Counted from the stretch's first letter, positions 8,759-17,296 are shown. The stretch is DNA of 38,336 nucleotides from Pseudomonadota bacterium (GCA_022571415.1 JACZXW010000013.1:1-38336), one strand, 5' to 3'. A program made the numbers and translations. The notes: generated by a model not told the origin, from the sequence alone.

Positions 8759-9496
8759 TCAGGTAAGCCGCGGGTGCTTTAGATTATTTTCCATGAAGGC
8801 GAGTACTTTTAGCCAGGCGTTCTCGCTTTGTTTCTCGCGATAGCGCGTCGGCGCAGGAAAATTCTGGAATGCGTGTCCGGCACCTTCGTATCGGTGAAAT
8901 TCATGGTGCACACCGGCCTTCTCAAGCGCCCGGCTATAGTCATCTACATCCGCTGGAGTGGGATTTTTATCAAGCTGGCCAAAAAACCCGGCCACCGGGC
9001 ATTTTATTTGATCAGCAAGATCAATGGGCGCTGGATTACCTTTGCCCATACCCAGTTTGATCCTTCCGCCGTAGAAAATAGCACAGGCGGCTAAATGGGG
9101 GAGATGGCAGGCGGCCAACCAGGCCACCCTGCCACCCCAACAATGTCCAACGATACCTATCCGGGTGTTATCGACCTGGTCTTTTTGGCAAAGCAGGTCG
9201 AATGTGGCCGTAATATCCTTGATCATATTCTCATCTCGGCTTTCATCTCGTTTAACAATGATGTCTTCATCTTTAGGCCACCAGTGGAATATGAATGGCA
9301 CGGCAACCAGGTAGCCGTCTAAACTGAATCGTTTCGCGGTTTCGAGCGTAAATGTGTCATTCTCAATTCCTGTATGCCCAATAGGGATATGTTGTGCGAG
9401 GATGAGCGCGGGATGTGGACCCTGCTGTCCAGAGGGCTCGAACAGGAACACCTCCATGGGATCGCCGTTTACGTCGATTTCTTCAATCTCATACAT
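8759..9496 (-). CDS. Dienelactone hydrolase family protein
   Basis: An alpha/beta hydrolase of 245 residues with the dienelactone hydrolase cysteine triad visible: Cys119 in the nucleophile elbow GHCWGG, Asp176 in GQLDKNPTP and His208 in GAGHAF. Family members open enol-lactones in chloroaromatic degradation or act on assorted esters; no catechol-pathway genes are nearby, so the substrate is unknown. There is no signal peptide, so it is cytosolic. The gene starts 18 nt downstream of an MFS exporter, and the pair is probably one operon read leftward; a transporter plus hydrolase suggests handling of an exogenous or xenobiotic ester, which is inference only. The ATG is preceded by GGGAGGGGGAAATC, a strong ribosome binding site. 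Confidence 0.87.
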   Translation of the reverse strand: MYEIEEIDVNGDPMEVFLFEPSGQQGPHPALILAQHIPIGHTGIENDTFTLETAKRFSLDGYLVAVPFIFHWWPKDEDIIVKRDESRDENMIKDITATFDLLCQKDQVDNTRIGIVGHCWGGRVAWLAACHLPHLAACAIFYGGRIKLGMGKGNPAPIDLADQIKCPVAGFFGQLDKNPTPADVDDYSRALEKAGVHHEFHRYEGAGHAFQNFPAPTRYREKQSENAWLKVLAFMENNLKHPRLT

Positions 9497-9514
9497 GATT
9501 TCCCCCTCCCTGCC

Positions 9515-10801
9515 TTACGAGCGCTCGTAGCCCGTGTTGATCGCACGAATCTTTGGCATCAATGAAGCGAGGATAATAGTGGTCACACAGAGAATGACTC
9601 CACTTAAAGCGAGTCCTGCCTCTACGCTGACTGTTTCGGCAATATAGCCAATGGGTAGTATGCCCAGGGGCATAAGACCATGGGACATCATGTCGATGCT
9701 CATGATTCTTCCACGCATATGCTGTTCCACCTGCAACTGCACGAGACTCCGGTTCATTGACATGTTGACCGCAGAAACAAATCCGATCAGCGCGATGAAC
9801 AACAAAGACAGATAGAACCAGGATGTGAATGCGAAGGCAGTGACCGCAATTCCCCAGAGGGCGCCGGTCGCCAATACCCAGTTACCCTTGTTCCTGAGAT
9901 TGCCTAGTTTTGCAAGGGTGAGTGAGCCGCCGATTGCACCCACGCCCATGGCTGTCATCAGCAAGCCCAGTTTGTCGGGTCCACCGTCGTAAACATCAGT
10001 GTTGAACGCTGGCAGGAGCGTATTGATGCCTATGCCAAACAGGAAAGGAACGATGGAGAGCAATATGAGGCCGCCAACCACCGGTGAATTGAACACATAG
10101 GTCAGGCCATCGACGATTTCGACAGCCGGACTTTTACGGCTGCCCGGCATGGGTTTCCCTGGATGGCGGATAAATAAAACAGTGACCGCTGAAATAATAT
10201 ACAGGCCTGAAAGAACAAAATAGACCAACCCCACACCAAAGGCCGATGTCGTATCTCCGCCCGCAAACATAGCAATCATAAATCCTGCCAGGGCCGGGCC
10301 CAGGATTCGTGACAGGTTCCAGGCCGCGGTATTAAATGCCATGGCATTGAACATCAATCTTTCGCCGACGATTTCGGGGATGAATGCCGTTCTGGCCGGA
10401 ATTGAAAGGGCCATCACCGTACCGTTTAACGCGCCGATCCAGATAAAGTCCCAGAAGGTTACCTTGCCGCTGATAATGACGAAGGCCATAAAACAAGTTG
10501 CAATGCCGTTAACCACCGGAAACCAGCCGATCAGGGGTTTCTTGTTGATCCTATCGGCAAGAACACCGCCAACCAGGGAGAATAGGACCTGCGGCAGCAT
10601 AAAGGACAGAGTGACCCAGGCCAGATTGATGGCAGAAGAGGTCATCTCGTACACCAGCCAGCCCTGCGCTACCAGTTGCATGTTCATGGCAAATGCAGAA
10701 GTGAGCATGCCCCCCCAGAGGAACAGGTAATCCCGGTCCTTGAGAGAAGCGAACAAGGATTTATCTTCGACGGGTTTAAATTCTGACTGCAGGTCGTTCA
10801 A
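9515..10801 (-). CDS. MFS transporter, MFS_3/EntS-like exporter
   Basis: A 428-residue major facilitator superfamily permease with about twelve membrane helices. The N-terminal portion (FASLKDRDYLFLWGGMLTSAFAMNMQLVAQGWLVYEMT) and the motif-A loop GGVLADRINKKP (about 78-89) are typical of the MFS_3 subgroup that includes EntS and many drug or siderophore exporters. A loop of charged residues between helices 6 and 7 (IRHPGKPMPGSRKSP) is present as expected. Substrate cannot be read from sequence. It is the first gene of a two-gene leftward unit with the dienelactone-hydrolase-like protein. Its start faces the DUF3619-like gene across a divergent intergenic region of about 260 bp. Confidence 0.88.
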   Translation of the reverse strand: MNDLQSEFKPVEDKSLFASLKDRDYLFLWGGMLTSAFAMNMQLVAQGWLVYEMTSSAINLAWVTLSFMLPQVLFSLVGGVLADRINKKPLIGWFPVVNGIATCFMAFVIISGKVTFWDFIWIGALNGTVMALSIPARTAFIPEIVGERLMFNAMAFNTAAWNLSRILGPALAGFMIAMFAGGDTTSAFGVGLVYFVLSGLYIISAVTVLFIRHPGKPMPGSRKSPAVEIVDGLTYVFNSPVVGGLILLSIVPFLFGIGINTLLPAFNTDVYDGGPDKLGLLMTAMGVGAIGGSLTLAKLGNLRNKGNWVLATGALWGIAVTAFAFTSWFYLSLLFIALIGFVSAVNMSMNRSLVQLQVEQHMRGRIMSIDMMSHGLMPLGILPIGYIAETVSVEAGLALSGVILCVTTIILASLMPKIRAINTGYERS

Positions 10802-10936
10802 CGAGGTTCCAAGATTAGAGTGACAGACGGATATAACAGGATCGACAATGATAACTCATCCGGGAGTTCAACTGCATGAAGTCGCTCGAGACACTGCCGC
10901 AGTTTTCAGAATCTGGCATAAACCTCCGGATTGCGG

Positions 10937-10970
10937 TTGACAAGCACTGCTCCTGCTACTTCCTTGTCAA
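10937..10970. repeat. Perfect 8-bp inverted repeat in divergent promoter region
   Basis: TTGACAAG at 10937-10944 is mirrored exactly by CTTGTCAA at 10963-10970 with an 18-nt spacer. The first arm contains a perfect sigma-70 -35 hexamer (TTGACA) facing the downstream gene at 11063, but no good -10 box was seen at 16-18 bp. It could be an operator or an mRNA hairpin in the leader. The remainder of the intergenic region between 10802 and 11062 holds no recognised gene. Confidence 0.35.
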
Positions 10971-11062
10971 TGGATTGCATCGTGATTCGTTACAGATAAC
11001 GCACAGATACATCTGTACCGGAACAACACATGCAGCGCACTTTGACTGAGGGTATCAGCAGC

Positions 11063-11380
11063 ATGGATGCCGCGACGCTTTCAAAACTCCACCGGGCACG
11101 GAACTTTGCCCTGGACCAGGAGTCGCGAGGCGTAAGCTGGAGTCAGTGGGGTTTCGGCGGTGCACTACTGTCCAGCTTCTTACTCCTGGGTATCTATTTC
11201 TACCAGCTGACCCCGCCTCTATCAGAAATCTATGCTGACCCCATTCAACAGGCCAGCGCCGAGAACATAGAATTACTCGATGATCTGGAATTTTTCGCCT
11301 GGTTATTGCTTGAAGAGAGCAGTTTGAAAGATGGAACAATTGAAGACAATGAGTCGGAAAAAGAGACCACCAGGTCATAG
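11063..11380 (+). CDS. DUF3619-like single-pass membrane protein
   Basis: A small protein of 105 residues: a helical N-terminus (MDAATLSKLHRARNFALDQ), one membrane span (GGALLSSFLLLGIYFY), and an acidic tail containing ENIELLDDLEFFAWLLLEE. This arrangement, and the presence of a DUF3106 gene two genes downstream, match the DUF3619 family, which usually follows an ECF-type sigma factor gene and may modulate it. The ATG at 11063 is preferred because GAGGG lies 10 nt upstream; an ATG at 11030 gives 116 residues. The next gene overlaps its 3' end by 50 nt. No sigma factor gene is present upstream here. Family assignment is by pattern and not certain. Confidence 0.62.
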   Translation: MDAATLSKLHRARNFALDQESRGVSWSQWGFGGALLSSFLLLGIYFYQLTPPLSEIYADPIQQASAENIELLDDLEFFAWLLLEESSLKDGTIEDNESEKETTRS

Positions 11381-11636
11381 GTGGCTGGTGGTGGCAGCAC
11401 TTTTGGTGAACCTGGATGTTACAGCAGATGAATGGACACCTGATGACATGCTGCCCTCATTGAAGCTGCTGGAGTATTTGGGCTCGCTGGTGGATGGGCC
11501 GGCTGGGTTGATTGGCCCCGAGATCTTTGCCCAGGAGAGTATGCAGGGAAAGGATGCGACCCGTTCAGGATCTGGAGGTCAATCAGCGCCGAAATCGAAT
11601 CAAACCTCAACAGAAGAGGTTCGTTATTATGATTAG
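11331..11636 (+). CDS. Small predicted exported protein of unknown function
   Basis: A 101-residue reading frame lying between DUF3619-like and DUF3106 genes. A basic N-terminus (SRKKRPPGHR) precedes a short hydrophobic stretch (WLVVAALLVNLDVTA), consistent with a signal peptide; the rest is an acidic, leucine-rich segment (MLPSLKLLEYLGSLV) and a polar Ser/Gln-rich tail. I do not recognise a family. It overlaps the upstream gene by 50 nt and the downstream DUF3106 start by 8 nt (ATGATTAG), which supports it being a real, translationally coupled gene. An alternative ATG at 11349 would give 95 residues and fits the signal peptide better. Confidence 0.65.
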   Translation: MEQLKTMSRKKRPPGHRWLVVAALLVNLDVTADEWTPDDMLPSLKLLEYLGSLVDGPAGLIGPEIFAQESMQGKDATRSGSGGQSAPKSNQTSTEEVRYYD

Positions 11637-12114
11637 TAAATTTATGGCAAGCCTGTTGCTGGGGGTCATCTGTTCTTCCGCTGTCGCGCTGGAGTGGGAA
11701 GAGTTGTCCTCGACCCAGCAATCAATACTCAAGACTTATCATGGCCAATGGCAGGAGTTTACCGCGCCGCTTCAACAGCAACTGGCAACCGGGGCGTCAC
11801 GATGGGCGAATATGGACCGTGTGAATCGTATTGAGATGCAAAACCGATTCGACAGATGGCAAGCGCTGCCTGATGATCGCAAACGGCAGTTGATGCAGCG
11901 CTTTGAGCAGTTCAAACAATTGAGTCCAGAACAACAAAAACGATTGAAACAAAAACATCAGGAATTCAAAAAAAGAACGCCAGCCGAGCAACGAAAGTTG
12001 CGCGAAAAATACAACAGTTTGAACAAAAGAGAAAGATCAAGAGTCGTGGAGCGACTTAAGAGGCGACACCACTCAAAAAGCCAGGGTCGTCCCAAATCGA
12101 GGGGCGGCAGATGA
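11629..12114 (+). CDS. DUF3106 exported protein
   Basis: A 161-residue predicted periplasmic protein. A signal peptide (MISKFMASLLLGVICSSAVA, cleavage about residue 20) is followed by a repetitive, Gln/Lys/Arg-rich helical region with iterated 'RWxxLxxxxRxxLxxRxxxFxxLSPEQQ' blocks, the hallmark of DUF3106, and a very basic C-terminus (RRHHSKSQGRPKSRGGR). Function of the family is unknown; the alternating charge suggests a coiled-coil or anionic-polymer-binding protein. The ATG at 11629 is preferred over upstream in-frame starts because AGAGG lies 9 nt before it and the signal peptide begins there. It overlaps the previous gene by 8 nt. Confidence 0.75.
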   Translation: MISKFMASLLLGVICSSAVALEWEELSSTQQSILKTYHGQWQEFTAPLQQQLATGASRWANMDRVNRIEMQNRFDRWQALPDDRKRQLMQRFEQFKQLSPEQQKRLKQKHQEFKKRTPAEQRKLREKYNSLNKRERSRVVERLKRRHHSKSQGRPKSRGGR

Positions 12115-12262
12115 TTATCTGCGTTTAGACCTGGGAACGACGCTTACCAAACGGTCGTAATTTGCGACAAGCTGTCGTCAACCAACTCAGAACTCATGCG
12201 TTTCTATTGTTAACGCCCAGGGTTATCAGCCATGGGTTTTATCAATCTAAGGATTACTGAAC

Positions 12263-12895
12263 ATGATTTCCCCGAAAAGCTTAGTCCCCATTGTGACCCT
12301 TGCGCTGACAATTAGCGCAACGACAACCATCGCGGCCCCGGGTGATCGCAGGTTTGATAACCGCCAACAGCAAGATCATCAACGCGGCGGTCCGAGAAAC
12401 AAGGTAGCGCGAATTTTCCACGCGCTGGATGTCGATGGCAATGACATTATCACCCTGGATGAATTTCTGGCCAAGTCCATTGCCAAAGCAGCTGATCAAT
12501 TTGCCCGCATTGATACCGATGACGATGAACTGATTTCTCTCGAGGAATTCCTGCTTGTTCACGGTGACAAGTGTAATAATGCTGACATTGATGTTGAAGC
12601 GTTGCGGGCTTGTATCGCAGAGAACAGCGATGCGGCGTTGCCGGAAAGGCTAGGTGGAGAAGCCCGTTTCGACGAGATTAATACCGATGACGATGATTTT
12701 ATTAACCTGGATGAATTCATCGCGGCAAAAACGAGCTACGCCACTGGTAAATTTAATCAAATCTATACGGATGCAGATGGTGCAATTACGCCGGAGGAGC
12801 TATTTTCGGTATTCAAAGCCCATCGCGAACATCGAGCAATTCGCAGAGCCTGTGTTGAAGAACAACGGGATGTGGATGCATTGTTAGGCGGGTAA
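12263..12895 (+). CDS. Exported EF-hand calcium-binding protein
   Basis: A 210-residue secreted or periplasmic protein with a signal peptide (cleavage near residue 25, TTIAA) and four EF-hand loops: DVDGNDIITLDE (56-67), DTDDDELISLEE (84-95), NTDDDDFINLDE (140-151) and YTDADGAITPEE (168-179). The first three have good Ca2+-ligand positions 1, 3, 5 and 12; the fourth has Tyr at position 1 and probably binds poorly. Three cysteines (about 104, 117, 197) could form a disulfide. A good ribosome site (AAGGA) lies 9 nt before the ATG. It follows the DUF3106 gene after about 150 nt, so it may have its own promoter. Such proteins (calmodulin-like 'EF-hand domain-containing') have no assigned function. 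Confidence 0.85.
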   Translation: MISPKSLVPIVTLALTISATTTIAAPGDRRFDNRQQQDHQRGGPRNKVARIFHALDVDGNDIITLDEFLAKSIAKAADQFARIDTDDDELISLEEFLLVHGDKCNNADIDVEALRACIAENSDAALPERLGGEARFDEINTDDDDFINLDEFIAAKTSYATGKFNQIYTDADGAITPEELFSVFKAHREHRAIRRACVEEQRDVDALLGG

Positions 12896-12905
12896 CTGCA
12901 CCGTT

Positions 12906-12955
12906 CCCGGGGCCTGGAGTCGTGCGATTGCTCGGCTCCGGGTTCGCCTTTCCTT
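12906..12955 (+). terminator. Probable Rho-independent terminator after the EF-hand gene
   Basis: CCCGGGGCC (12906-12914) can pair with GGCTCCGGG (12934-12942) over nine base pairs including one G-U, with a 19-nt loop, followed by TTCGCCTTTCCTT. It lies 11 nt after the EF-hand stop and separates it from the convergent acyl-CoA dehydrogenase gene. The T-tract is interrupted, so efficiency is uncertain. Confidence 0.5.
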
Positions 12956-12999
12956 CCTGAAATTGGCTAGCCCGCGCCCATTGTCAGATCTGACGACTG

Positions 13000-14184
13000 T
13001 TAGTCCGGTAAGCCCAGAACTCTTTTGCTGATGATATTCATCTGAACCTCATTGGTGCCGCCGTAAATAGTCACGGCCCTGGAGTTCAACCAGCTACGTG
13101 TGGATGCAAGTTCTTGTTTCTCGAATCCCTCGCCCTCCCAGCCGAGCCCGTTAAAGCCCATCAAATCTGATTTCAATTCCGCACCATCCCTGGCGAGGTT
13201 GGCGCCCACCAGCTTGAAGATAGAAGTAGCCGCACCGGGCGTCTTGCCTGTCTGACTTTCCTGCATGACACGTTGTGCCGTCAACTGGAATGCTCTTTCA
13301 GTCATTGAGTGGAGCAGAATTCGCTCCCGGGCATCCGTGTCAGCGATCTTGCCATTCACTTCACCTGTATATTTTTTTGCGGTTTTGGCATATTCATTCA
13401 CGGATTTCTTTTTCTTTCGAGCGCCCCCGGACAACCCACCAATCCCAGATCGTTCGAATTGCAGCAGTCGTTTACCGACGGTCCAACCCTTGTTCAGCTC
13501 TCCGATCAGGTCATCCCGTCTGGCAATGACATCGTCGAGAAAAGTTTCACAGAAAGGGGATGAACCGGAAATTAGCTGAATGGGCTTGATCGTGACACCA
13601 TCCTGATGCATATCCAGCAACACGAAACTGATGCCATCGTGTTTGTTCGCGTCTGGGTCGGTTCGAACAAGGGCGAACATCCAGTCGGCAAATTGGGCGC
13701 CGGAAGTCCAGATCTTCTGCCCGTTGATGACAAAGTGATCTCCTTCCAGCACAGCGCGAGTTTGCAGGCTTGCCAGGTCTGAACCTGCGTTGGGCTCGCT
13801 GTAACCCTGGCACCATCTGATTGTGCCATTGCAGATACCGGGCAAGTGGCGTTGCTTCTGCTCCTCGGTAGCAAACTCCAGCAGCGTTGGACCAATCATG
13901 GCGAGTCCCATCCCGGTAGATGCGGAAACTGCGCCGATTCTCCCCATTTCCTGTGAAAGCATCTGGGCCTGTTCCTGCGTAAGGCTTCCACCACCGTATT
14001 GGCTCGGCCAGGTAGGTGCAATCCAGCCTTTTTCTGCCATCCTTTCACGCCAGAGGTCCGCCGCATCGGTGTTGTAGATCTTGTGGGCATCTTCCCAGTG
14101 AAATGTAAGATTGCGCATTTCCGCGGGACAGTTGTCCTCGAGCCAGGATCGAGTTTCTTCTCTAAAACTGTTGATGTCGGTCAT
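13000..14184 (-). CDS. Acyl-CoA dehydrogenase
   Basis: FAD-dependent alpha,beta-dehydrogenation of an acyl-CoA, passing electrons to ETF. The 394-residue protein has the three-part ACAD fold: helical N-domain, beta-domain with WCQGYSEPNAGSDLAS (about 124-139) and GQKIWTSGAQFADWMF, and C-terminal helices ending IYGGTNEVQMNIISKRVLG. Since the MCAD catalytic Glu position is Gly in IYGGTNE, the base is probably the Glu in LLQFERSG (about 244), as in isovaleryl- and long-chain-type enzymes. A KKKK-containing insertion (GGARKKKKSVNEY) follows it. The ATG at 14184 is preferred over 14196 because GGAG lies six bases upstream of it. Chain-length specificity is not readable. It is divergent from ctaA and convergent with the EF-hand gene. 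Confidence 0.92.
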   Translation of the reverse strand: MTDINSFREETRSWLEDNCPAEMRNLTFHWEDAHKIYNTDAADLWRERMAEKGWIAPTWPSQYGGGSLTQEQAQMLSQEMGRIGAVSASTGMGLAMIGPTLLEFATEEQKQRHLPGICNGTIRWCQGYSEPNAGSDLASLQTRAVLEGDHFVINGQKIWTSGAQFADWMFALVRTDPDANKHDGISFVLLDMHQDGVTIKPIQLISGSSPFCETFLDDVIARRDDLIGELNKGWTVGKRLLQFERSGIGGLSGGARKKKKSVNEYAKTAKKYTGEVNGKIADTDARERILLHSMTERAFQLTAQRVMQESQTGKTPGAATSIFKLVGANLARDGAELKSDLMGFNGLGWEGEGFEKQELASTRSWLNSRAVTIYGGTNEVQMNIISKRVLGLPD

Positions 14185-14437
14185 TTTTGTCTCCATGCCG
14201 GGGAGGGGTATTGCTCCCGGCGATATCTGCAGATTTGCGATGAGTAAGCCACAGAAACGATCTGTCGAGAACGATCATTCACTATGGCGATGAAAGCCTA
14301 TAGGTTTCTGTTTTAACCGAATGATAATGAAGTCCGCGTGTATCGGCAAACGTTCAATGGGGCCGATCAATGACCAACAGTTAGGTAGCCGGAGACGTGT
14401 CATATCGTTAAAATAGCGCGACTTTTTGAGACTTAGA

Positions 14438-15496
14438 ATGATGAATTCTGCCAACAAAATTGTAGCGGGCTGGTTGATGCTGGTCTGTATCGTCATTTTC
14501 GCAATGATTGTCGTGGGCGGGGTCACACGGTTAACTCACAGTGGACTTTCGATGGTGGACTGGAAACCCGTCATGGGGTTTATTCCTCCGCTCAATGCCG
14601 GACAGTGGACGGACGCCTTCGATGCCTACAAGCAGTATCCGGAATACCAAAAAGTCAACAAGGGTATGAGTCTGGATGAATTCAAAAATATTTTCTATTG
14701 GGAATACGGCCATCGCGTGCTCGGCAGGAGTATTGGCCTGGTTTTCTTTATCCCTTTTGTTGTCTTGTTGCTGCTCGGTAAAATTGAAAAACAGCTGGTG
14801 CCAAAGTTACTGGTTGCTCTGATACTCGGTGGGGTTCAGGGTTTGATGGGCTGGTACATGGTGATGAGCGGGCTGGTTGATGTACCACGGGTGAGTCACT
14901 ATCGGCTGGCGGCACATCTTGGTTTGGCGCTGGTCATTCTTTCTTATCTTTTCTGGATCGTCCTGGCTCTGCGATCTACTAAAAAAATAGCTGTATCGCA
15001 TTGGTTTAAAACCCTTTGCTTTGTGACATTGGGTATTATCTCTCTGCAGATCCTGTTCGGTGCGTTCACCGCCGGCCTACGAGCGGGTCTGGGGTTTAAT
15101 ACATTTCCGCTGATGGATGGGCGCTTCATCGCCGAAGCGGCGACCATGATGACGCCGTTGTGGTTGAACTTCCTTGAGAATGGCGCCATGGTGCAGTTCG
15201 TGCATCGCTGGCTGGGAACACTATTGCTTCTGCTGGTGATCCTGCTCTTTGGCTTTACTGTATTAGGTAATATGCCGCGGCGATTAATGGTGATTTGTGG
15301 ATGGCTGGCGATGATGACTTTTGCCCAGTTCCTGCTCGGCGTGCTTACGTTAGTAAGCTATGTGCCTATTGTTCTGGCAAGCGCTCACCAGGGAGTTGCC
15401 TGCCTGGTTTTACTCGCCAGCGTATTACTCCTCTATTCAGTTCGGATTCCAGATAGGGCTGCTACAGCCAATGAAGTTGCAACCAGGGAGGTGTGA
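14438..15496 (+). CDS. ctaA: Heme A synthase, Cox15/CtaA type
   Basis: Oxidises the C8 methyl of heme O to the formyl of heme A for aa3-type cytochrome oxidase; integral to the inner membrane. The 352-residue protein has about eight helices in two four-helix halves, with GGVTRLTHSGLSMVDWKP near the N-terminus, EYGHRVLGR (heme-ligand His) and a second-half VQFVHRWLG plus ASAHQGVA. Length and the insert QYPEYQKVNKGMSLDEFKNIFYWE mark the Cox15 (type II) class. An in-frame TTG at 14426 is possible, but the ATG pair at 14438/14441 is more likely. No ctaB or cox structural genes are in this window. It is followed 42 nt later by nadE. Confidence 0.94.
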   Translation: MMNSANKIVAGWLMLVCIVIFAMIVVGGVTRLTHSGLSMVDWKPVMGFIPPLNAGQWTDAFDAYKQYPEYQKVNKGMSLDEFKNIFYWEYGHRVLGRSIGLVFFIPFVVLLLLGKIEKQLVPKLLVALILGGVQGLMGWYMVMSGLVDVPRVSHYRLAAHLGLALVILSYLFWIVLALRSTKKIAVSHWFKTLCFVTLGIISLQILFGAFTAGLRAGLGFNTFPLMDGRFIAEAATMMTPLWLNFLENGAMVQFVHRWLGTLLLLLVILLFGFTVLGNMPRRLMVICGWLAMMTFAQFLLGVLTLVSYVPIVLASAHQGVACLVLLASVLLLYSVRIPDRAATANEVATREV

Positions 15497-15538
15497 TCTT
15501 TGTTGATCCTTTGTTTTTCTGAGGTACTGGAGTAAACC

Positions 15539-17296
15539 GTGCGAGTTTGCATTGGCCAGATCAATACGACCCCCGGGGATTTTGACGGCAACCTTGAACG
15601 AATAAAGAAGGGAATCGATGTTGCAGATGCGGCACGGTGTGACGCAATTGTCTTCCCTGAGCTCACCATCCCCGGCTATCTCAGCCAGGACCTGCTATAT
15701 GACCCGAAATTTATCGACCGAAACCTTGAAATACTGCAGGAAGTCTGCGACTACACGAGTAATCTCCCGCGGCTAAGCGTTGTCGTTGGTTGTATCGGCC
15801 GGAATGAAGCTGCAGGCAAACCGTTTTTCAACATGGCGGCAGTCATAGTCAACGGGCAAATAATCGGTCGCTACAAGAAACAGCTTCTGCCGTTTTACGA
15901 TGTGTTTGATGAGCTACGCTACTTCGAACCTGGCGACGGACTGACTCTTGTGGAGATAGGCGGGAAAAAAGTAGGCATCACCATCTGTGAAGACCTGTGG
16001 AATGACAAGGGGTCAGATGACTATCAATACAGCGGCAACCCGATGGATTTGTATCGTAAGCAGGGTGTTGAGGTCATCTTTTCCCTCAACAGTTCTCCCT
16101 ATGTACAAGGTAAGTGCTGGAGACGGCTTAAAGTGATTGCGCCCGGAAGTGAGTCCGGGGTAGCCATTGTGTATGTCAATCAATATGGCGGTCAGGACGA
16201 GCTGGTATTTGACGGGCAGAGTTTTGTGGTCAGGGATGGTAATTTGCTCTACCTGTGCGAGGAAGTCTCAGGCGATACCTTTGATATTGTCGATCTGGAA
16301 GATGCCAAGGTGTTGCTGGCGAATGTCTGCAGGGAGGAAAACCAACAAGCAATCCAATCGCGTTCCATCAAACTTTATGACATGCTGGTTCTGGGCCTGC
16401 GAGATTATGTACAGAAATCTGGATTCAGCCAGTTGGTTTTGGCCAGCAGTGGCGGTGTTGATAGTGCGGTCGTATGCAAGATCGCTTGTGACGCAGTGGG
16501 GGCTGCCAATGTCCATGCCATACGAATGCCTTCTATCTACAGCAGTGCTCACTCCAGGGATGATGCCTTGCAGCTGCATAAAGACCTCGGCTGTTGGGAC
16601 TATGAAGTCCCCATCGAACACCAGTCGGTCGTTGATATGTTGAATCGTCACTTTGATGGGCATGAGGATGACAGCAATCTTGTGCGTCAGCAGTTATCTT
16701 CCAATAATTATGGGTTAGTCGCTGACGAGAATATGCAGGCAAGGCTGCGTGACATTTACATCATGCACTTCAGCAATGCCTTTGGTGCGATGCCGCTGTC
16801 CACGGGTAACAAAACGGAGTCGGCTTGCGGCTACTACACACATTTCGACATGAATTTCAGTTTTGCGCCCATCAAAGATCTGTACAAGTTTCAGGTGGTG
16901 GATATTGCTAGGCAAAAGGGTGAAATCCCGGAGAACATCTGGAAGAAGCCGCCTAGCGCAGAATTGGCTGAAGGGCAGAGCGATGAGGCGAGCTTGCTTC
17001 CCTATGCTGTTCTGGATGCGATCGTGCACGCGTATGTCGAAGATTATGTGAGTACCTTCCCGGGGTTCGGGAAGTGGGTGCACCAGCAACTTTCTTTGGG
17101 TAACAAGATATCCGGAGACCACGACCATCTGCTGGTGTGGGCAGAAGGAAGTAGCGCGGAGCAGGAATTCCAGCGAATTCTCAGCCTGATGGGCAAAATG
17201 GAATACAAACGAAGGCAGACCTGTCCGGGTACCAAGGTGTCAAAAGTTGCTTTTGGTAGTGGCCGCAGAATTCCCATTGTGGAGAAGTGGTCGTAG
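15539..17296 (+). CDS. nadE: Glutamine-dependent NAD+ synthetase
   Basis: Last step of NAD synthesis: amidates nicotinic acid adenine dinucleotide with ATP, using ammonia from glutamine. The 585-residue protein fuses an N-terminal nitrilase-type glutaminase (Glu41 in FPELTIPGY, Lys114 in KKQLLPFYDVFDE, Cys150 in ITICEDLW) to a C-terminal NAD synthase domain (P-loop SSGGVDSA at 303-310; STGNKTE in the substrate loop; KPPSAEL). Both active sites look intact. It starts at a GTG with GGAG six bases upstream. Cytosolic. It follows ctaA closely and may share its transcript. Confidence 0.97.
   Translation: MRVCIGQINTTPGDFDGNLERIKKGIDVADAARCDAIVFPELTIPGYLSQDLLYDPKFIDRNLEILQEVCDYTSNLPRLSVVVGCIGRNEAAGKPFFNMAAVIVNGQIIGRYKKQLLPFYDVFDELRYFEPGDGLTLVEIGGKKVGITICEDLWNDKGSDDYQYSGNPMDLYRKQGVEVIFSLNSSPYVQGKCWRRLKVIAPGSESGVAIVYVNQYGGQDELVFDGQSFVVRDGNLLYLCEEVSGDTFDIVDLEDAKVLLANVCREENQQAIQSRSIKLYDMLVLGLRDYVQKSGFSQLVLASSGGVDSAVVCKIACDAVGAANVHAIRMPSIYSSAHSRDDALQLHKDLGCWDYEVPIEHQSVVDMLNRHFDGHEDDSNLVRQQLSSNNYGLVADENMQARLRDIYIMHFSNAFGAMPLSTGNKTESACGYYTHFDMNFSFAPIKDLYKFQVVDIARQKGEIPENIWKKPPSAELAEGQSDEASLLPYAVLDAIVHAYVEDYVSTFPGFGKWVHQQLSLGNKISGDHDHLLVWAEGSSAEQEFQRILSLMGKMEYKRRQTCPGTKVSKVAFGSGRRIPIVEKWS

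Noticed and set aside
10849-10941. 30-codon open frame upstream of the DUF3619-like gene
   Set aside because: It has no ribosome site, ends inside the inverted repeat arm and resembles no leader peptide.
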